Source: Cucumis sativus (lineage: Eukaryota > Streptophyta > Magnoliopsida > Cucurbitales > Cucurbitaceae). Taken from it: a stretch of 64,000 nt of DNA. This document shows, piece by piece, positions 52,547 to 64,000 of the stretch. The position numbers were made by a program, and so were the translations under genes. The stretch covers positions 3,906,001-3,970,000 of the forward strand of contig NC_026658.2 in assembly GCF_000004075.3 (NCBI RefSeq). The letters are read 5' to 3'. Below the pieces are notes generated by a model. It made no database searches. It was not told the DNA's origin and saw only the letters and a program-made list of their open reading frames with translations. The stretch's first letter is position 1, and every line of letters begins with the position of its first letter.

Positions 52547-54888
52547 ATGGCGCTTAAGGTCTATGCAGATCGAATGTCACAGCCATCGCGCGCCGTCCTC
52601 ATCTTCTGCAAGTAAAATCTCTTCCCTTTTCCATTAATTTTGCTTCCCCTCGTAATTGGGTATTTGATATATATGTGTATATATATATTTCTTCGTTTAA
52701 TGGCGTTTTAGGGTCAACGGGATTGCTTTTGAGGAGGTGAAGGTAACCTTGTCCAAATTTGAACACCTGACTCCTGAATTCAAAGGTGGGTCAATAGAGA
52801 CGTGGGTCTATTACCTTCAGTTTCTTCATGTTCTTTATAATTTAAGATGTAATTGGCTTTTAGTGTCGTTGTGAGTTCCAACGAGATGAGTCTCTGGAAT
52901 TCGTACTTTGGTGAAGAGGGAGGGCAAAATGTTGTTGATTGGTTGAAAAATGAAACCATGATTTTTCTTGTGTTACTTCTTCTATTTGCCCCCTGCTCTG
53001 TATTTTTTTTTTTTTTTAATCTCTAATGGACTTTTGGGTTTTGCTTGTAGAGATCAACCCAATGGGAAAGGTTCCCGTCATTGTTGATGGAAGATTTAAG
53101 CTGTTTGAGAGGTATGTTTTGAACATTTTTGTAGATATTGCGATCTCTCAAGAACAAGGGATAAAAATCTTACTAGTAACACCTCAATTATTTTTAAGAT
53201 TTATGATTGAACTTGTGTATTGATATGGTTACTATGTTAATTTTAATATTGTGCATTGCTTCATTTTCTTTTGGCAGTCATGCTATTCTTATCTACATTT
53301 CTTGTGCGTTTCCTGGTGTGGCAGATCACTGGTAAGTGATTGCTCATATCTCACTACTGTTTTGCAGCTTTCTCTGTTAATACAAATCACTTTTGGCTAG
53401 AATTCTAATGGATATTCGTTGCCTAAATTAGTGTCCTTAAAAGGAAGGAGGGTAGATTTGATCTCTGTTGGTATTTGGTTCAACAGCCCTTTTCTTGCTT
53501 TGAGTTATGATCTTATACTTCGAGTGTAGATGATTTAGTGCCTTATTTTTTATTTGTTATGTTTCAAGAAAAGGTAGTTTAGACTTTAGTGCTTGGTTGA
53601 ACCCAGCAACTTAGTTCCCTACAGAAGTGCCAAGTTCTTGCAGATTATGGTCAATTGAAATAAAAATATTGTTCTTTGCATTGTTGTAGCTGTGGGTTTT
53701 ATTTTATATATGAATTCAGTTAATCTCTCGTGTGTGTATATTTAGCACCTATGATTGTAAGCTTAAGAAATTTCAATAAGCTCAGCTCTTGTAACAGAAT
53801 TTCTGTTCATGTTATTAGGTATCCAGCTGATCTTTTCAGGAGGGCTAAAATACATTCAGTATTGGATTGGCATCATTCTAACTTACGTAGTGGTGCAGGT
53901 ATGTAACTCAAAAGATGTTTTTTCTTTCTGATAATTCTAAATTCATTCTAACTTCTTCATACCATAGCTTTTATATTGAGTAGATAAAGCTTTCTTTCAT
54001 ATTTACAATGGTTATAATGGGGTTTCACGTGTAAGAAAGACTCATCACAGAACAAAAAAATAATCCCACAAATATAATCGCTTACTAATTACAGCTTATA
54101 TTAATAAAATAAAAATTAAAAAAACTAACTTTAATCAAATGTATATAACCAACCGTTCATATTCGCATAGATTGGGGAGAAGTGTGCCACAGGGACTTAT
54201 TTTTTCTTGTTTTTTTATCTTTTCCAGCTCCATTAATATTCAATACTGTTCTTGCACCTTTGTTCGGCCGTCCTCTGAATCCTCAAGCAGCTGCTGAAGC
54301 TGAGAAGCTGTTATCCAAGTCGCTTTCAAAAATTGAGTCATTTTGGCTGAAGGGGAATGGGAAATATTTGCTAGGTGGCCTCAAACCATCCATAGCTGAT
54401 CTTAGTCTGGTTTGTGAAATTATGGAACTAGAGGTACAGTACACACACTGGTGCAAATACATCTAATTGCTTTTTTTGAGATCACTTCAAGACCTTCAAG
54501 AAAAACCAATTTCATTGTTTACTTTCTGAAGGAGCTCGTAGAACCAACCAGTAATCGGTTTGCCAGCCCTTTCTTTTCATTTGTTAAAATCTACAAAAAG
54601 TTTTAGGACGGAGCTTATACTTATTATGTTGCAAAACAATCCCATATATCGCCTTCATCCCTGTTTGGTTTTCACTTGATCTAATGGTAGCAAGGATTTT
54701 TTAATATGCAGCTTTTGGACGAGAAGGATCGGAGTCGTATTCTAGGTCCACACCCGAAAGTGAGGGAGTGGATTGAGAATACTAGAAATGCTACAAACCC
54801 ACATTTTGACGAGTTTCATAAGATTCTCTTCAAGCTCAAGGAAACTCTACAAAAGCAGCACTCCCTGAAACTGACTTCAAAAATTTGA
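52547..54888 (+). CDS. GSTT1: Glutathione S-transferase, theta class, seven exons
   Basis: Exons are 52547-52611, 52712-52785, 53051-53111, 53278-53331, 53819-53898, 54228-54433 and 54712-54888. They join in frame to 238 residues. The start MALKVYADRMSQPSRAV is diagnostic of plant theta GSTs; Ser11 is the expected catalytic residue that activates glutathione. The thioredoxin-like domain contains INPMGKVPVIVDG and FESHAILIY, the glutathione-binding ESHAI motif. The helical domain contains HSVLDWHHSNLR and PSIADLSLVCE, whose Asp caps the conserved helix. The last three residues are SKI, a peroxisomal targeting signal (PTS1) also seen in Arabidopsis GSTT1. Theta GSTs reduce organic hydroperoxides, so a role in peroxisomal redox protection is likely. 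All exons obey GT-AG. Confidence 0.95.
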
Positions 54889-56880
54889 AGTTTTCTTAAC
54901 ACCCAACTGTTGTAGGACCAGAAAGGTTGTCCCGTGAAATTAGTCAATGTAGTTGACTCATACACTCACGGATATCAAAAAGAAAAAAAAAGATGTGAAG
55001 TTTTAGGTGTTTGTCTTGTTAATGCAATAGAATAAATGCCATAAAAGGAAAGGTGTGAAGATGATTATGAATGTAAGTAATCTGTTGGGTTACTTTTGAT
55101 AGATGAGGAAGAACTTGGTTTGATCTGTGTAATCCAAACGTCCCACAGTTTCATTTATAGATTATACTCATTTTGTACATCTTCAATTATTCCATTTCTT
55201 TTTTCCTTCGTGAACTCTAAACTCAAACATTAGAGGTCAAATTCTAGAGATTGAGGCTGTGAAGAGATGAAATTTCTGCAGTGGTAGGTGAAAGGCGAAA
55301 GCTTTTAGAGAAATTAATTACGAGTAGAGTGAAAAATGTTGGAAAAATAAATTTTTTGTCTGCATAATAAAATCATCTAAACTCTAATATAAAATTCAAC
55401 AAATTGTTGACTAATGGAAAAGAAACATATAAATTTCAAATTTTGTATTGAAATCATAGGCTTAGTACACTTTATGGTTTTGAATTTTAGATTTGACATC
55501 TATTTGTTAAATGAAGTTTCAAAATCAAAAGTTGCATTTAATTTCCTATTTTTTTTAAAAAAAGATGATTATTTGACCATTAATTGGAGATTTGTGTAGG
55601 GAGTACCATTTTTAGGGGTCTAATTAAAATTTGGCACAATATTCAAATTTACTCGAAAACAGTCTTTTGACTGACGAATTCTCGTTTTTGGTTCTAGCTT
55701 CCTTTTCTAGCATCTGGTTCTAGCTCTAGCTCTTTTTTTTCTAGTTTGATCATTAGGCCGTTTTTCTTTATTATTTTTTTGTTCTAGTTTCTCATTCGAG
55801 TTCCTCGTCAAATACAAGTACAATTTTTTTTCTCTTTATTCAGATTCTTCTTTTTGTTTTGATCTCTCAGCTTATTGCTTCTTCCTCTTATTCTTCACCA
55901 GACATACAGCTAGTTTTTCATTATGAAAAAGTAGAACGAACAAAAAAAAATTGAAGAACAAAAAGAAGAAAAACATATTAGATGATGACGCAAAAAAACA
56001 AAAAGAAACGGAAACAAAAAAGAAGAAAAAACGAGAGAGAGAGAAAAGAAAAAAGAAAAAAGCAGAAAAAAGTTAACAAAAAGAACGCACAATGAGGAAG
56101 GGAGAAAGATGGGTTTTAATTTCATAGGATGATGATATCAACAGTAGAAGGCCAAATCTCTTTTATTTTTTTAACTCTGAGGTTATTTTTCATTTGGAGA
56201 CCCTTATGAGTCCTTTGTACAATTATTTCCATTAGGGGTAGGGGCCATGCAAAAAGCATCCGATGTATCAACCACGACCGCCATGGCGAATGGCGACACT
56301 GACAGTATTCATGAGAAATGAGAGAAGGAAAGAAGAACAGGAAAGAAGAAAAGAACAGGGAAGGAGAGAACAATATTACCAAAACATTGCTTATACTTTT
56401 ATTTAATTTGTCAAGTCACCAATATACTCATAATTTAATATTATCTTTCCCTCAGTCAACTAACAGTTAAATGAGTTCAAAAAATATTCAAAACTCTGAG
56501 AATAAAAAAAAAAAAAAAAAAAAAGGACAAATTGGATATCTCAAACCCAATATTAAAATCAAAATCAAAAGTGGGAGACATGGGAGTTTTTAGACAGAGA
56601 TGAACATATTCATTTGTATTGATTATGGCAAGCAACAAAGAGAGGAAACCTCCTTAAATGCTTTCATTTAACTATTTCAACATTAAGGGCATCCTCCCTA
56701 CAGCATCTAACGCATTTATGCAAGAACTTCATTTCTCTGGCGCTCAGTCATAGCATATACAAGAACAAAGAAATAAACTCAAACCACAAAAAGTAGTATT
56801 ACATTTTTGTATATATATCTATATATATCTATATATCTAATTTATATATCTGATCATCTATGTGTTAGCTCAAACCTCAT
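54889..56880. other. Intergenic region between GST and LRR receptor genes
   Basis: The left end is the 3' UTR of the GST gene. A skewed block follows: pyrimidine-rich (about 55670-55900), then purine-rich (about 55920-56090), listed separately. The right end from about 56600 is probably the 3' UTR of the minus-strand receptor gene. No gene is supported. Confidence 0.45.
55740..56095. repeat. Adjacent pyrimidine/purine-rich arms (possible foldback)
   Basis: Plus-strand CTT/TTT-rich sequence is followed by AAG/AAA-rich sequence. They share a perfect inverted 13-base word (TTCTTCTTTTTGT on the left, its complement on the right near 55955). This could fold back on itself. Low complexity makes chance pairing likely, and I found no flanking duplication. 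Confidence 0.25.
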
Positions 56881-59800
56881 CTATGATGAAAGTGCAAGTT
56901 CCGCCCAAGCAAGAGAAGAAGCTTTCAACTCAACAGAGAATGAGGTATCAATTCTGGTCTCTAACATGCTGCATAAGTCCTGCATACAAATCAGCTTGGC
57001 TGGCTGTGGATGAATGCAAAGATTTACAACCTCACATATCGTCCTCAGATCTTCATCTGCAAAATGCTTCACTTCTGGGTCTACCAAGCAGGACATCCCA
57101 TCTGGTGATTCGAGGTATTCCTTGGCCTGATGAGAACAGGACAGGTTTTTAGTTTTTTAGAATATAATCAGTGGTTTAGCATTGTTGTAACAACAAAGTT
57201 TCTGTCAAAAAGATTGAAGATAATTGAGTTTCTTACCCAGTCTACTAAGCATTCTTTGTCCTTACAGTATGGAGGTCTCCCACTGACTACTTCCAGTAAA
57301 AGAACACCAAATGCGTAAATGTTACTTTCTATGTCGAGATGACGTGGTTCAAGCGAACTTGGAAGAATACATTGAGTGACTTGGTTTCCAATGGAGCCTG
57401 AGTTCTTTTCAGACCTTGAAAGAATGGTCTTCCAGCTTTCAAAGTCAACCAGCTGCAGTTGAAGCCAAGAAACCTCTCATTAAGATCCAAGGATTATAAG
57501 AGATCGTTTGTAAGATTGTAAAATAGCAGGGAACATATTTCAGCAGTTTGTATACTGGCAGAACCTTGGGTGAGAAGTCATCTGTAAGATATACAGCACC
57601 CGAATTCAACTCTGATATAGTAAATGGTGGTTGAAGTTCACTATGAAGATACTTAAGTCCGCGGGCCATGCCCAGAATTATATTCATGCGACGTGTCCAG
57701 GATAAACAACCTTCTCCATCTGCAAGCACACAACAGTTATCTCCAAAGTAATGAATTTGGTTAAGGTAAAAGAAAAAAGGGACTCGACTTACAATGAAGG
57801 TGCTCATATAACGTGCCATTTGATGCATATTCAAAAACCAGCATCCTAGTAAATGGACTGCTTTCTTTACAATAGCCTAGCAACTTTCCTACGTTCTCAT
57901 GATTTAGTCTTGCTAGATCTGCCACCTGAAGAGGAATTGAACAAAGACAACCATTCAATTGATTTAGCAGCTCTCCGGGATTCAATCATACACATGACGG
58001 TTCAAAAATCTTCCAAAATGAGTACTTCAAGGAACTTAGAACTACAGCTACAGTTGTAGATGATCATACCTCTCGCTGAAAATAAAGCTCGAGATAGTCT
58101 GTCCAGTTTTCTTCTTTAATGCATATTGAGATAACAGCAATCTCAGGTCCACCTTTCATGGTGCCCTTGTACACTATACTATCTGGTGAGGAGCCAATAA
58201 TATTACTGAAATCTTCACAGGCTACTTCAAGCTCTTGCCTGCTGATGCTTGGCACATCTTTCAACATCTCAGTGTCTGTCAATAAATCATAAAAGTTTAA
58301 GCACGTTTACAACAAACAAAGAGGTAGCTACATCGACACAAAGAAGTTTAAGCTATGAAGCATACCGATGTGAAGGGTAACATGGTCCTTCCCACTTGAG
58401 GATTTCTTCCATGGGATGATGATCGAGGATTTTCCGTTGCATCTCCGAAGAGAAGTGATCACAGCAACTATAAATAAAGAACCCGTCGTGATTCCAGTGA
58501 TGATTTCAAGGGTTAGAAGCCAGGCAGGTTTTGGAGCTCTTTGGTGTTTCGAAGCATGTTCAACTGGTGCATGCTTAGAGCTGCCTCCTGGATGTGATTG
58601 AGCAGGAGAAGCACCAGCACCTACAACAGAAAATTGCAATCACAAACTTCAGTGACCGGAATTCAGTTGTTAATAGCTGTTGGCGATGACCATTAATCAG
58701 ATGTAAGGTAGAAATTCTGAGAAATGAACTGGTTGCATATTTGAGTGTTCAAACCCAAGGCCTTTGCATAAATATATTAAACCACTTCCATTTCTAGCTT
58801 AGAAACCCAAATATAACGGTTTGACAACTTGGAACCAACAAGACCTGAATTAGCTGCATGTCTGTGTGTTACTTCAAAATATTGGTCTATAAAATTCTAA
58901 TATAAACCTAGGAAAACAACTAGAAGCGTACAGTATATCCACCTGCACAGGCTTATATACATAAAACTATGTAGTATTAAGTTATCACGGACGTCATATT
59001 TCTTAGCCATCAATATTATTTGTGGTTTTACAAATATCAAAAAAGCTATTACCCCCCAGTTCTTTCAGTAAACCATAATAAGGAATTAGTGGATGATTTC
59101 TTGTCTTCCCCACACACTCTTCCGTCTGGTTATTTGTCTTAATTCAATGTTTCCAATACAAAAAAAGAATATACATACATACATAAATACATACACATAT
59201 ATAGACACACACACAGAGTAAGAAACAAGATCAATCTTACCACATTGAGCTGCAGTACGCTGTTTAGGATCATTGTATTGAAGACAGTTCCCTTGAAAAC
59301 TTGACCTGTAACGGATGTAATCAGCAAAAGATAAAGAATGAAGTAACTAGTATTTATGATGAAAGAAAACCTGGAGAGATTACTTTGGGAGATGGTCCTC
59401 TAAGCACTTGGGTATTTTCCCAACAAAGAAATTGTATGAAAAATCTGCAACCTTGAGCTCAGTTAAGTGACAGAATCCAGGTGCATTTGGAGCATACCTG
59501 AAACGTGATGATAAGAGATGAGGGACAGACGACTAAAATAGATTGTTAAAGGGACCTAAAACTTAGAATTGAGTTCCCAAACAGGTTTATTCAGTCATTA
59601 AGAAGACACAAACTTTGAAGGGGAACAGAGAATCTTTTCAACTTCATCATGATGTCAACATAATGAACATAAAGAACATGTCATCCCACCTGCTTCCAAT
59701 TAGACATGTAAACATTACCTTCTATGCATATTGGATGTATACTTTGAATTGTCACCATCTGGAATAGATCCTTGAAGTTTATTCCTATCAACCCTAAGTT

Positions 59801-60925
59801 CTCTGAGGTATCTCAAATTTCCCAGCTCAGGGGGTAGCTTCCCAGTCAACCCGTTTGATTCAAAGTTGCTGCAACAAACAATAAAGAGAAAACTAAAAGG
59901 GTAAGAAAAGTTCATGGAGAAGCAAGTTCAAAGCTCAATCAAAAGAAAAATGAAGTTAACTGCTTTCACATTTTCAGAATATCTGTTAAACCCCCAATTT
60001 CTGAGGGAATCGGGCCAGAGAGTCGATTTGTTCCCAAATCAAGGACCTTAAGTTTCTTCAATAATCCCAGCTCCTTGGGAATTGTTCCAAGAAGATTGTT
60101 GTCATGAAGATACAGTTCTTGCAGGAAGCTTAGTTGACCCAAGCTTGGTGCTAGAAATCCTTTCAGTGATGCCCTAGAAATGTCTCTGCAACATCAAACC
60201 GAATTCAGTGTCTTAAATTCAATCAATTATAGCTGAATGCAGAGCAAAATAAAAGGAAAAAAGAAACGTACTCACAGCTTTATAACATGGCCTCCATCTG
60301 GAGAACAGGCAATTCCAGACCAGTTACAGGGATTTTTTTCAACTTGTAAATCCCAATTTGAAAAAACTCGAGTTGGGTCTTCAGATATTTGATCTTTGAA
60401 GGATTTAAGAGCCGATGCTAGAGAAAAGTAGAAAGCGAAGAACATCCCAGTCACAGGCTATACATAAATTACATTAACCAATTGTAATTCTGAGAGTTTC
60501 TTCTTTTTCTTTCTTCTCAGCAAATTGATATAACTTGAGCCAGATATAGAAACATAACTACAAAAATACAGTAAACTTTGATCTAAAAGCAGAAACAGAA
60601 GCATGATTTTATCAAGATCCTGATCCCACTACTTGAGTAACACACTAAAACTCTGCATCACTTCACAACACAGGATTTGCTCAGAAACTATTATTTCCAC
60701 TTACCATTCCTAAACTGACTATCTTTGTGAAGCCAATTCTAAAACAAAACTAAGCATATCATCTCTTGAATTTACCCTTCTAAAGAAATTTAGAAAATAT
60801 ACCAACAAAAGATCAAGATCTAGCAGAGAAGTCCATCTACCTTCATTCAACGCAAAGGAATCACTGGTCACAATAAGAACTGCAGAGATCAGACAGAAAA
60901 TCTGGACAGAAGCAAAATATCCCAT
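56881..60925 (-). CDS. LRR receptor-like protein kinase (pseudokinase) of the At1g63430 type, twelve exons
   Basis: Exons in transcript order are 60925-60841, 60417-60276, 60185-59970, 59868-59719, 59497-59384, 59305-59241, 58620-58366, 58275-58070, 57925-57793, 57719-57565, 57452-57237 and 57126-56881. They join in frame to 660 residues, the usual length for this family. A signal peptide (1-26) is followed by an LRR N-cap with NPCNWSGIACS. A few LRRs come next (for example LKVLDLGTNRLSGPIPSEIG), then a Cys-flanked, Ser/Pro/His-rich linker. A transmembrane helix (about 291-315) precedes the intracellular kinase-like domain (about 350-640). That domain lacks key catalytic residues: the VAIK lysine is Ile391, no HRD motif is found, and DFG is DFE (510-512). 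It should therefore act as a scaffold or allosteric partner at the plasma membrane, not as an active kinase. Which signal it senses is unknown. Confidence 0.92.
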
Positions 60926-61500
60926 TCTCTCTCAGTTTTCCCAAAGAAGAACAAAACCCAGATAGCTCAATCAACCGGCATTGCCCAAAGAAACGAAAAA
61001 CCCACAAAACAAAATGAAGAAGAAGAGTGAAACAGCCTTAGGAATTCGATGAAGTAGGGGATGTTGTTCTTATCAAGACAATAACTCTGCATCCTACTAA
61101 AACTTTAATCTACTAATTCAAGAAGTGGGTTCAGGTTCAATACAGAGATAGAATCAGTAGATTAGAAGTAAATGAGATGAAACACAGAACAGGGAAGACT
61201 TCATTACTCGCAAAAAAAAAAAAAAGAAAAAAAGAAAAACTAGCAAACCAGAGAAAAGAGAAGAGAAGTTTTGCAATATGAAGAACACTTAAGTTAGTGA
61301 AACTTGGATTAGAAGAGAGGTTTTGAGGAATAGTAAAAGAGGGAGAAGGGTTGTTGAAGAAAATGAAAAGGGTTGTGAAATTGGAAGAAATGAAAGCGAT
61401 GGATAGAACTTTTCGGTGCCAAATCTGGAGTTTTCTGCAGCTCCTCACTCACTCACTCACTTTGATTTGGCGGTTCCTATTTGCTTTTTCTTTAAAATGA
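60926..61500 (-). promoter_or_regulatory. Probable leader and promoter of the LRR receptor gene
   Basis: This is upstream of the receptor start codon on the minus strand. It is CT-rich on the sense strand and holds a GAGT repeat (61444-61460). A 103-codon minus-strand open frame here (61137-61448) is Phe/Ser-rich without a domain and is not called. Confidence 0.4.
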
Positions 61501-64000
61501 AACCATTGGTCCATTACAGTGATTCTTCCTATTGCTTCTTCTTCTTCATCTTCTTCTTGTTGTAGTGACAGTGGTTGGCTTGGAATTAGATGGCCTAAGA
61601 CTCCATAAACATCATCTTCTTCTTTTCTATTCTGCTAATGATTGCATTACATTACACAAGACATTTGTTTAATTTTTCTTCCCTTAATTAACTCTTTCAT
61701 GGAATTTTCTTTCCACATTATCTAATCTTGTAATTGATTGGGTTTTCTTTTCATCTTCATTCTTTCTCTATATATATTAAATCTTCATCAAAAAAATTAA
61801 TATGATATAATTTATATTAATTTGAGATCAAACGTAAAAATTATCACCAAATTTACAATATTTTGTTATATTTATAAATTTTTTCAACCCTTTTTCCTTT
61901 ACAATAATTTTTCTTTTTTTTACCTTATATGCTAAAAATAGTTCAAATTTCAAAAATCATAAAAAAAATGTTTATTTATGAATTTAGATTTTTTTTCTTT
62001 TTCTTTTTTGTGCTTTTATAACTTATTTTTCTAAATTTTTATCGAGTAATACACAATTTTTATTTCTAACTTTTAAGTAAAAAAGAAAAAAATAATTTTT
62101 CTCGCCATTTGATTGTTATACTTTCAAATTAATAACATTTTAGTCTATAGATTTGTACTAAACTAGTCAAAATCGTGAGAGAAAAGTATTCCAAGTTGTA
62201 GGCCAAATTTTATTAGACAACTCAATTCTTACTTTATAAACAAATTAGATTCTTAATTATTTTATAAATACAAATGTTATTAAATTTTATAAATACTTTT
62301 TTTAACAATTCTGAAACTCTACCCAACGAAATCACAAAAAAAAAACCTTTTTATGAAAATTCATGTTTATATGTACCTAATATTTTAGGTCATTTTCAGT
62401 TTGATGCTTTAATTTTCCAAATTTGTCGATTCTTACATTGAATGTATTAAAATTCAATAACTTCAATTTATTGAATCTATTAAATTTGTCCATTTTTCTT
62501 TAAATTGCTAAATTAAAATCTGTATGTCAATATTCAATTTAATTTTCGTTCAATATTTGTTAACATAGACATGTTTTTTTAAAAAATAAATATTAACATT
62601 CATTTAAATACTCTTAATCCGTAGATTAGAAGTCTCAAACTTCTTGACTTCAGAACAATAAACATTTACACATATCTAATTATTTGAATTCAAAATTGAG
62701 TATATTAAAAAAATTACAAGTTGATTATTATATAAAGAAAGAGAGAAAACAATATAATTAAAAAAGAAAATTGAAAGGAAACATCATATCAATAATATCA
62801 AGTACAATAAATATTTAAATGTATGGTTGTTGTTTGCTAGAATTTATAATAATTAACTTAGCATATGATATGACCCACTCATAAACAACTTTAACGCTTT
62901 GGTCCACCCCTTTGCATAATCAAACACCGTCTATGTTTAAATAAATCGATATTAATTCATATTCAAATTTCATAAATAGAAAAAAAGAAAAGAAATATGG
63001 ACATACCGATTGATAATTTTGACTTAAAAAACGAATTATTAATCAAACTAAATACTATCCAAGAAGAAGGAGAGTGATCCATCCAATCAACTCATTTCTA
63101 AAAAGCTTTTGAGTAATAACTAAAATTTGGTGCTTTTGTTTTATTTATTTTCTGTTGGGTAAGAAATAGAAAAGATATTATGATAAAATAGAAAGTCTTA
63201 ATAAATGATTAAGAAGAAGGATATTTGGTTTGATTTAGGTTTATGATATAGAAAAGGCATTAATTTTATGTTAATCAAATTTGAGGAATAAGAGAAGAGA
63301 GACATAGTGATTACTTGCCCAAACATGAAGCAACCCTCTCAATCATAATGCTTCCAAGCAACACACTCTACAAATTAATAATAACAAAGCAGCCACCATA
63401 ATTAAAAACAAATTACCCTACTTTGCCTCCCTACCTCTTTTTTTTTTCTTTCTTTATTTCAATCAAGTTTACATATAATATTGATATCGATAAATATTTC
63501 TAAAAAATATTGGATATATTCATGAATATTTAATATTGATATGGATCTCTTAGATTTACGGATATATCGTAATCTATGCTTTCAAAGAATAAAAGTGATT
63601 TTATTTCATTATATATTAACTCATCCGCTAATTGGATAGAGAAAAAAAGAAAAAGAAAATAACATAAACAGTGAAAAGAAGAGGAATGGCATTGTCCAAA
63701 TTAAATGAAAATTTGGTAGATAAGAGAAGTAGTGAATAGTTTGTGAAGATTTAAATGATTTGAAATAGGAATAAGAACTTTATATTATAAATTTTTTTCA
63801 TGGATTCTTAATGTCACAATGGGCCAGAGAGGAAGAAAAGTCAAAAGTTTTTTTCTTTTTTTCTTTTTTTTTTTTGTTTTGGGAATAAATTAGAAAACAT
63901 ATTGATATTGGAAAGAATGTGATGTGAAATAGGGAGGTGGTAGGCCATTTGTATTTTTTTAAAAAAAGAGCCACCAAGCAAGCCATGTTCATTTTTATTA
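61501..64000. other. AT-rich intergenic region to the window end
   Basis: A CTT/TTC microsatellite (61535-61558) is present. The rest is AT-rich with homopolymers, and no gene, tRNA or clear repeat is recognisable up to the window edge. Confidence 0.5.

Noticed and set aside
55910-56382. Phe/Ser-rich minus-strand open frames near 56 kb
   Set aside because: They come from purine-rich low-complexity DNA on the plus strand.

Overview
This is plant nuclear DNA, almost certainly from a eudicot. It is strongly AT-rich, with short exons, GT-AG introns, long AT-rich introns and spacers, and single genes with their own promoters. All nine host protein genes belong to land-plant families. I lean towards a cucurbit (Cucumis-like), mainly because ULP1-carrying Mutator-like elements are well known in melon, but nothing in the window proves the species.

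Layout, left to right. (1) About 2.4-3.6 kb, + strand: a NGATHA-type B3 transcription factor in one coding exon, with splice-like signals trailing downstream of its stop. (2) About 4.2-17.5 kb: a gene-poor, AT-rich stretch with microsatellites, a possible foldback relic and one intact tRNA-Thr(TGT) gene. (3) 17.7-19.9 kb, +: a two-exon 'hydroxyproline-rich glycoprotein family' protein of unknown function. (4) 21.0-25.9 kb, -: an eight-exon TIC32-like short-chain dehydrogenase whose introns hold a LINE relic and a SINE-like segment. (5) 27.3-31.1 kb, -: a small five-exon coiled-coil protein resembling the BORCS6 C-terminal helix family. (6) 31.9-34.3 kb, -: a two-exon RNase P Rpr2/Rpp21-type zinc-ribbon protein with a repetitive tail. 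(7) 39.2-40.4 kb, +: a plastid HAD-fold protein matching the riboflavin-pathway phosphatase PYRP2, facing (8) 41.2-45.7 kb, -: a ten-exon brassinosteroid-signalling (pseudo)kinase, BSK. (9) 49.06-52.16 kb: a 3.1-kb Mutator-like transposon with long terminal inverted repeats, a perfect 9-bp target-site duplication, a ULP1/C48 protease gene and an internal 178-bp tandem array. (10) 52.5-54.9 kb, +: a seven-exon theta-class glutathione S-transferase with a peroxisomal tail. (11) 56.9-60.9 kb, -: a twelve-exon LRR receptor-like pseudokinase of the At1g63430 type. The rest is AT-rich spacer.

The genes do not form a pathway or cluster; this is ordinary plant gene order. Splice sites were worked out by reading and checked for phase: every multi-exon model closes in frame from start to stop. 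The most notable findings are the complete MULE, with its alternating two-type satellite and intact protease gene, and the departures from canonical catalytic residues in three otherwise intact enzyme-fold genes (PYRP2, BSK and the LRR receptor). I found no sign of a wholly new biological system.
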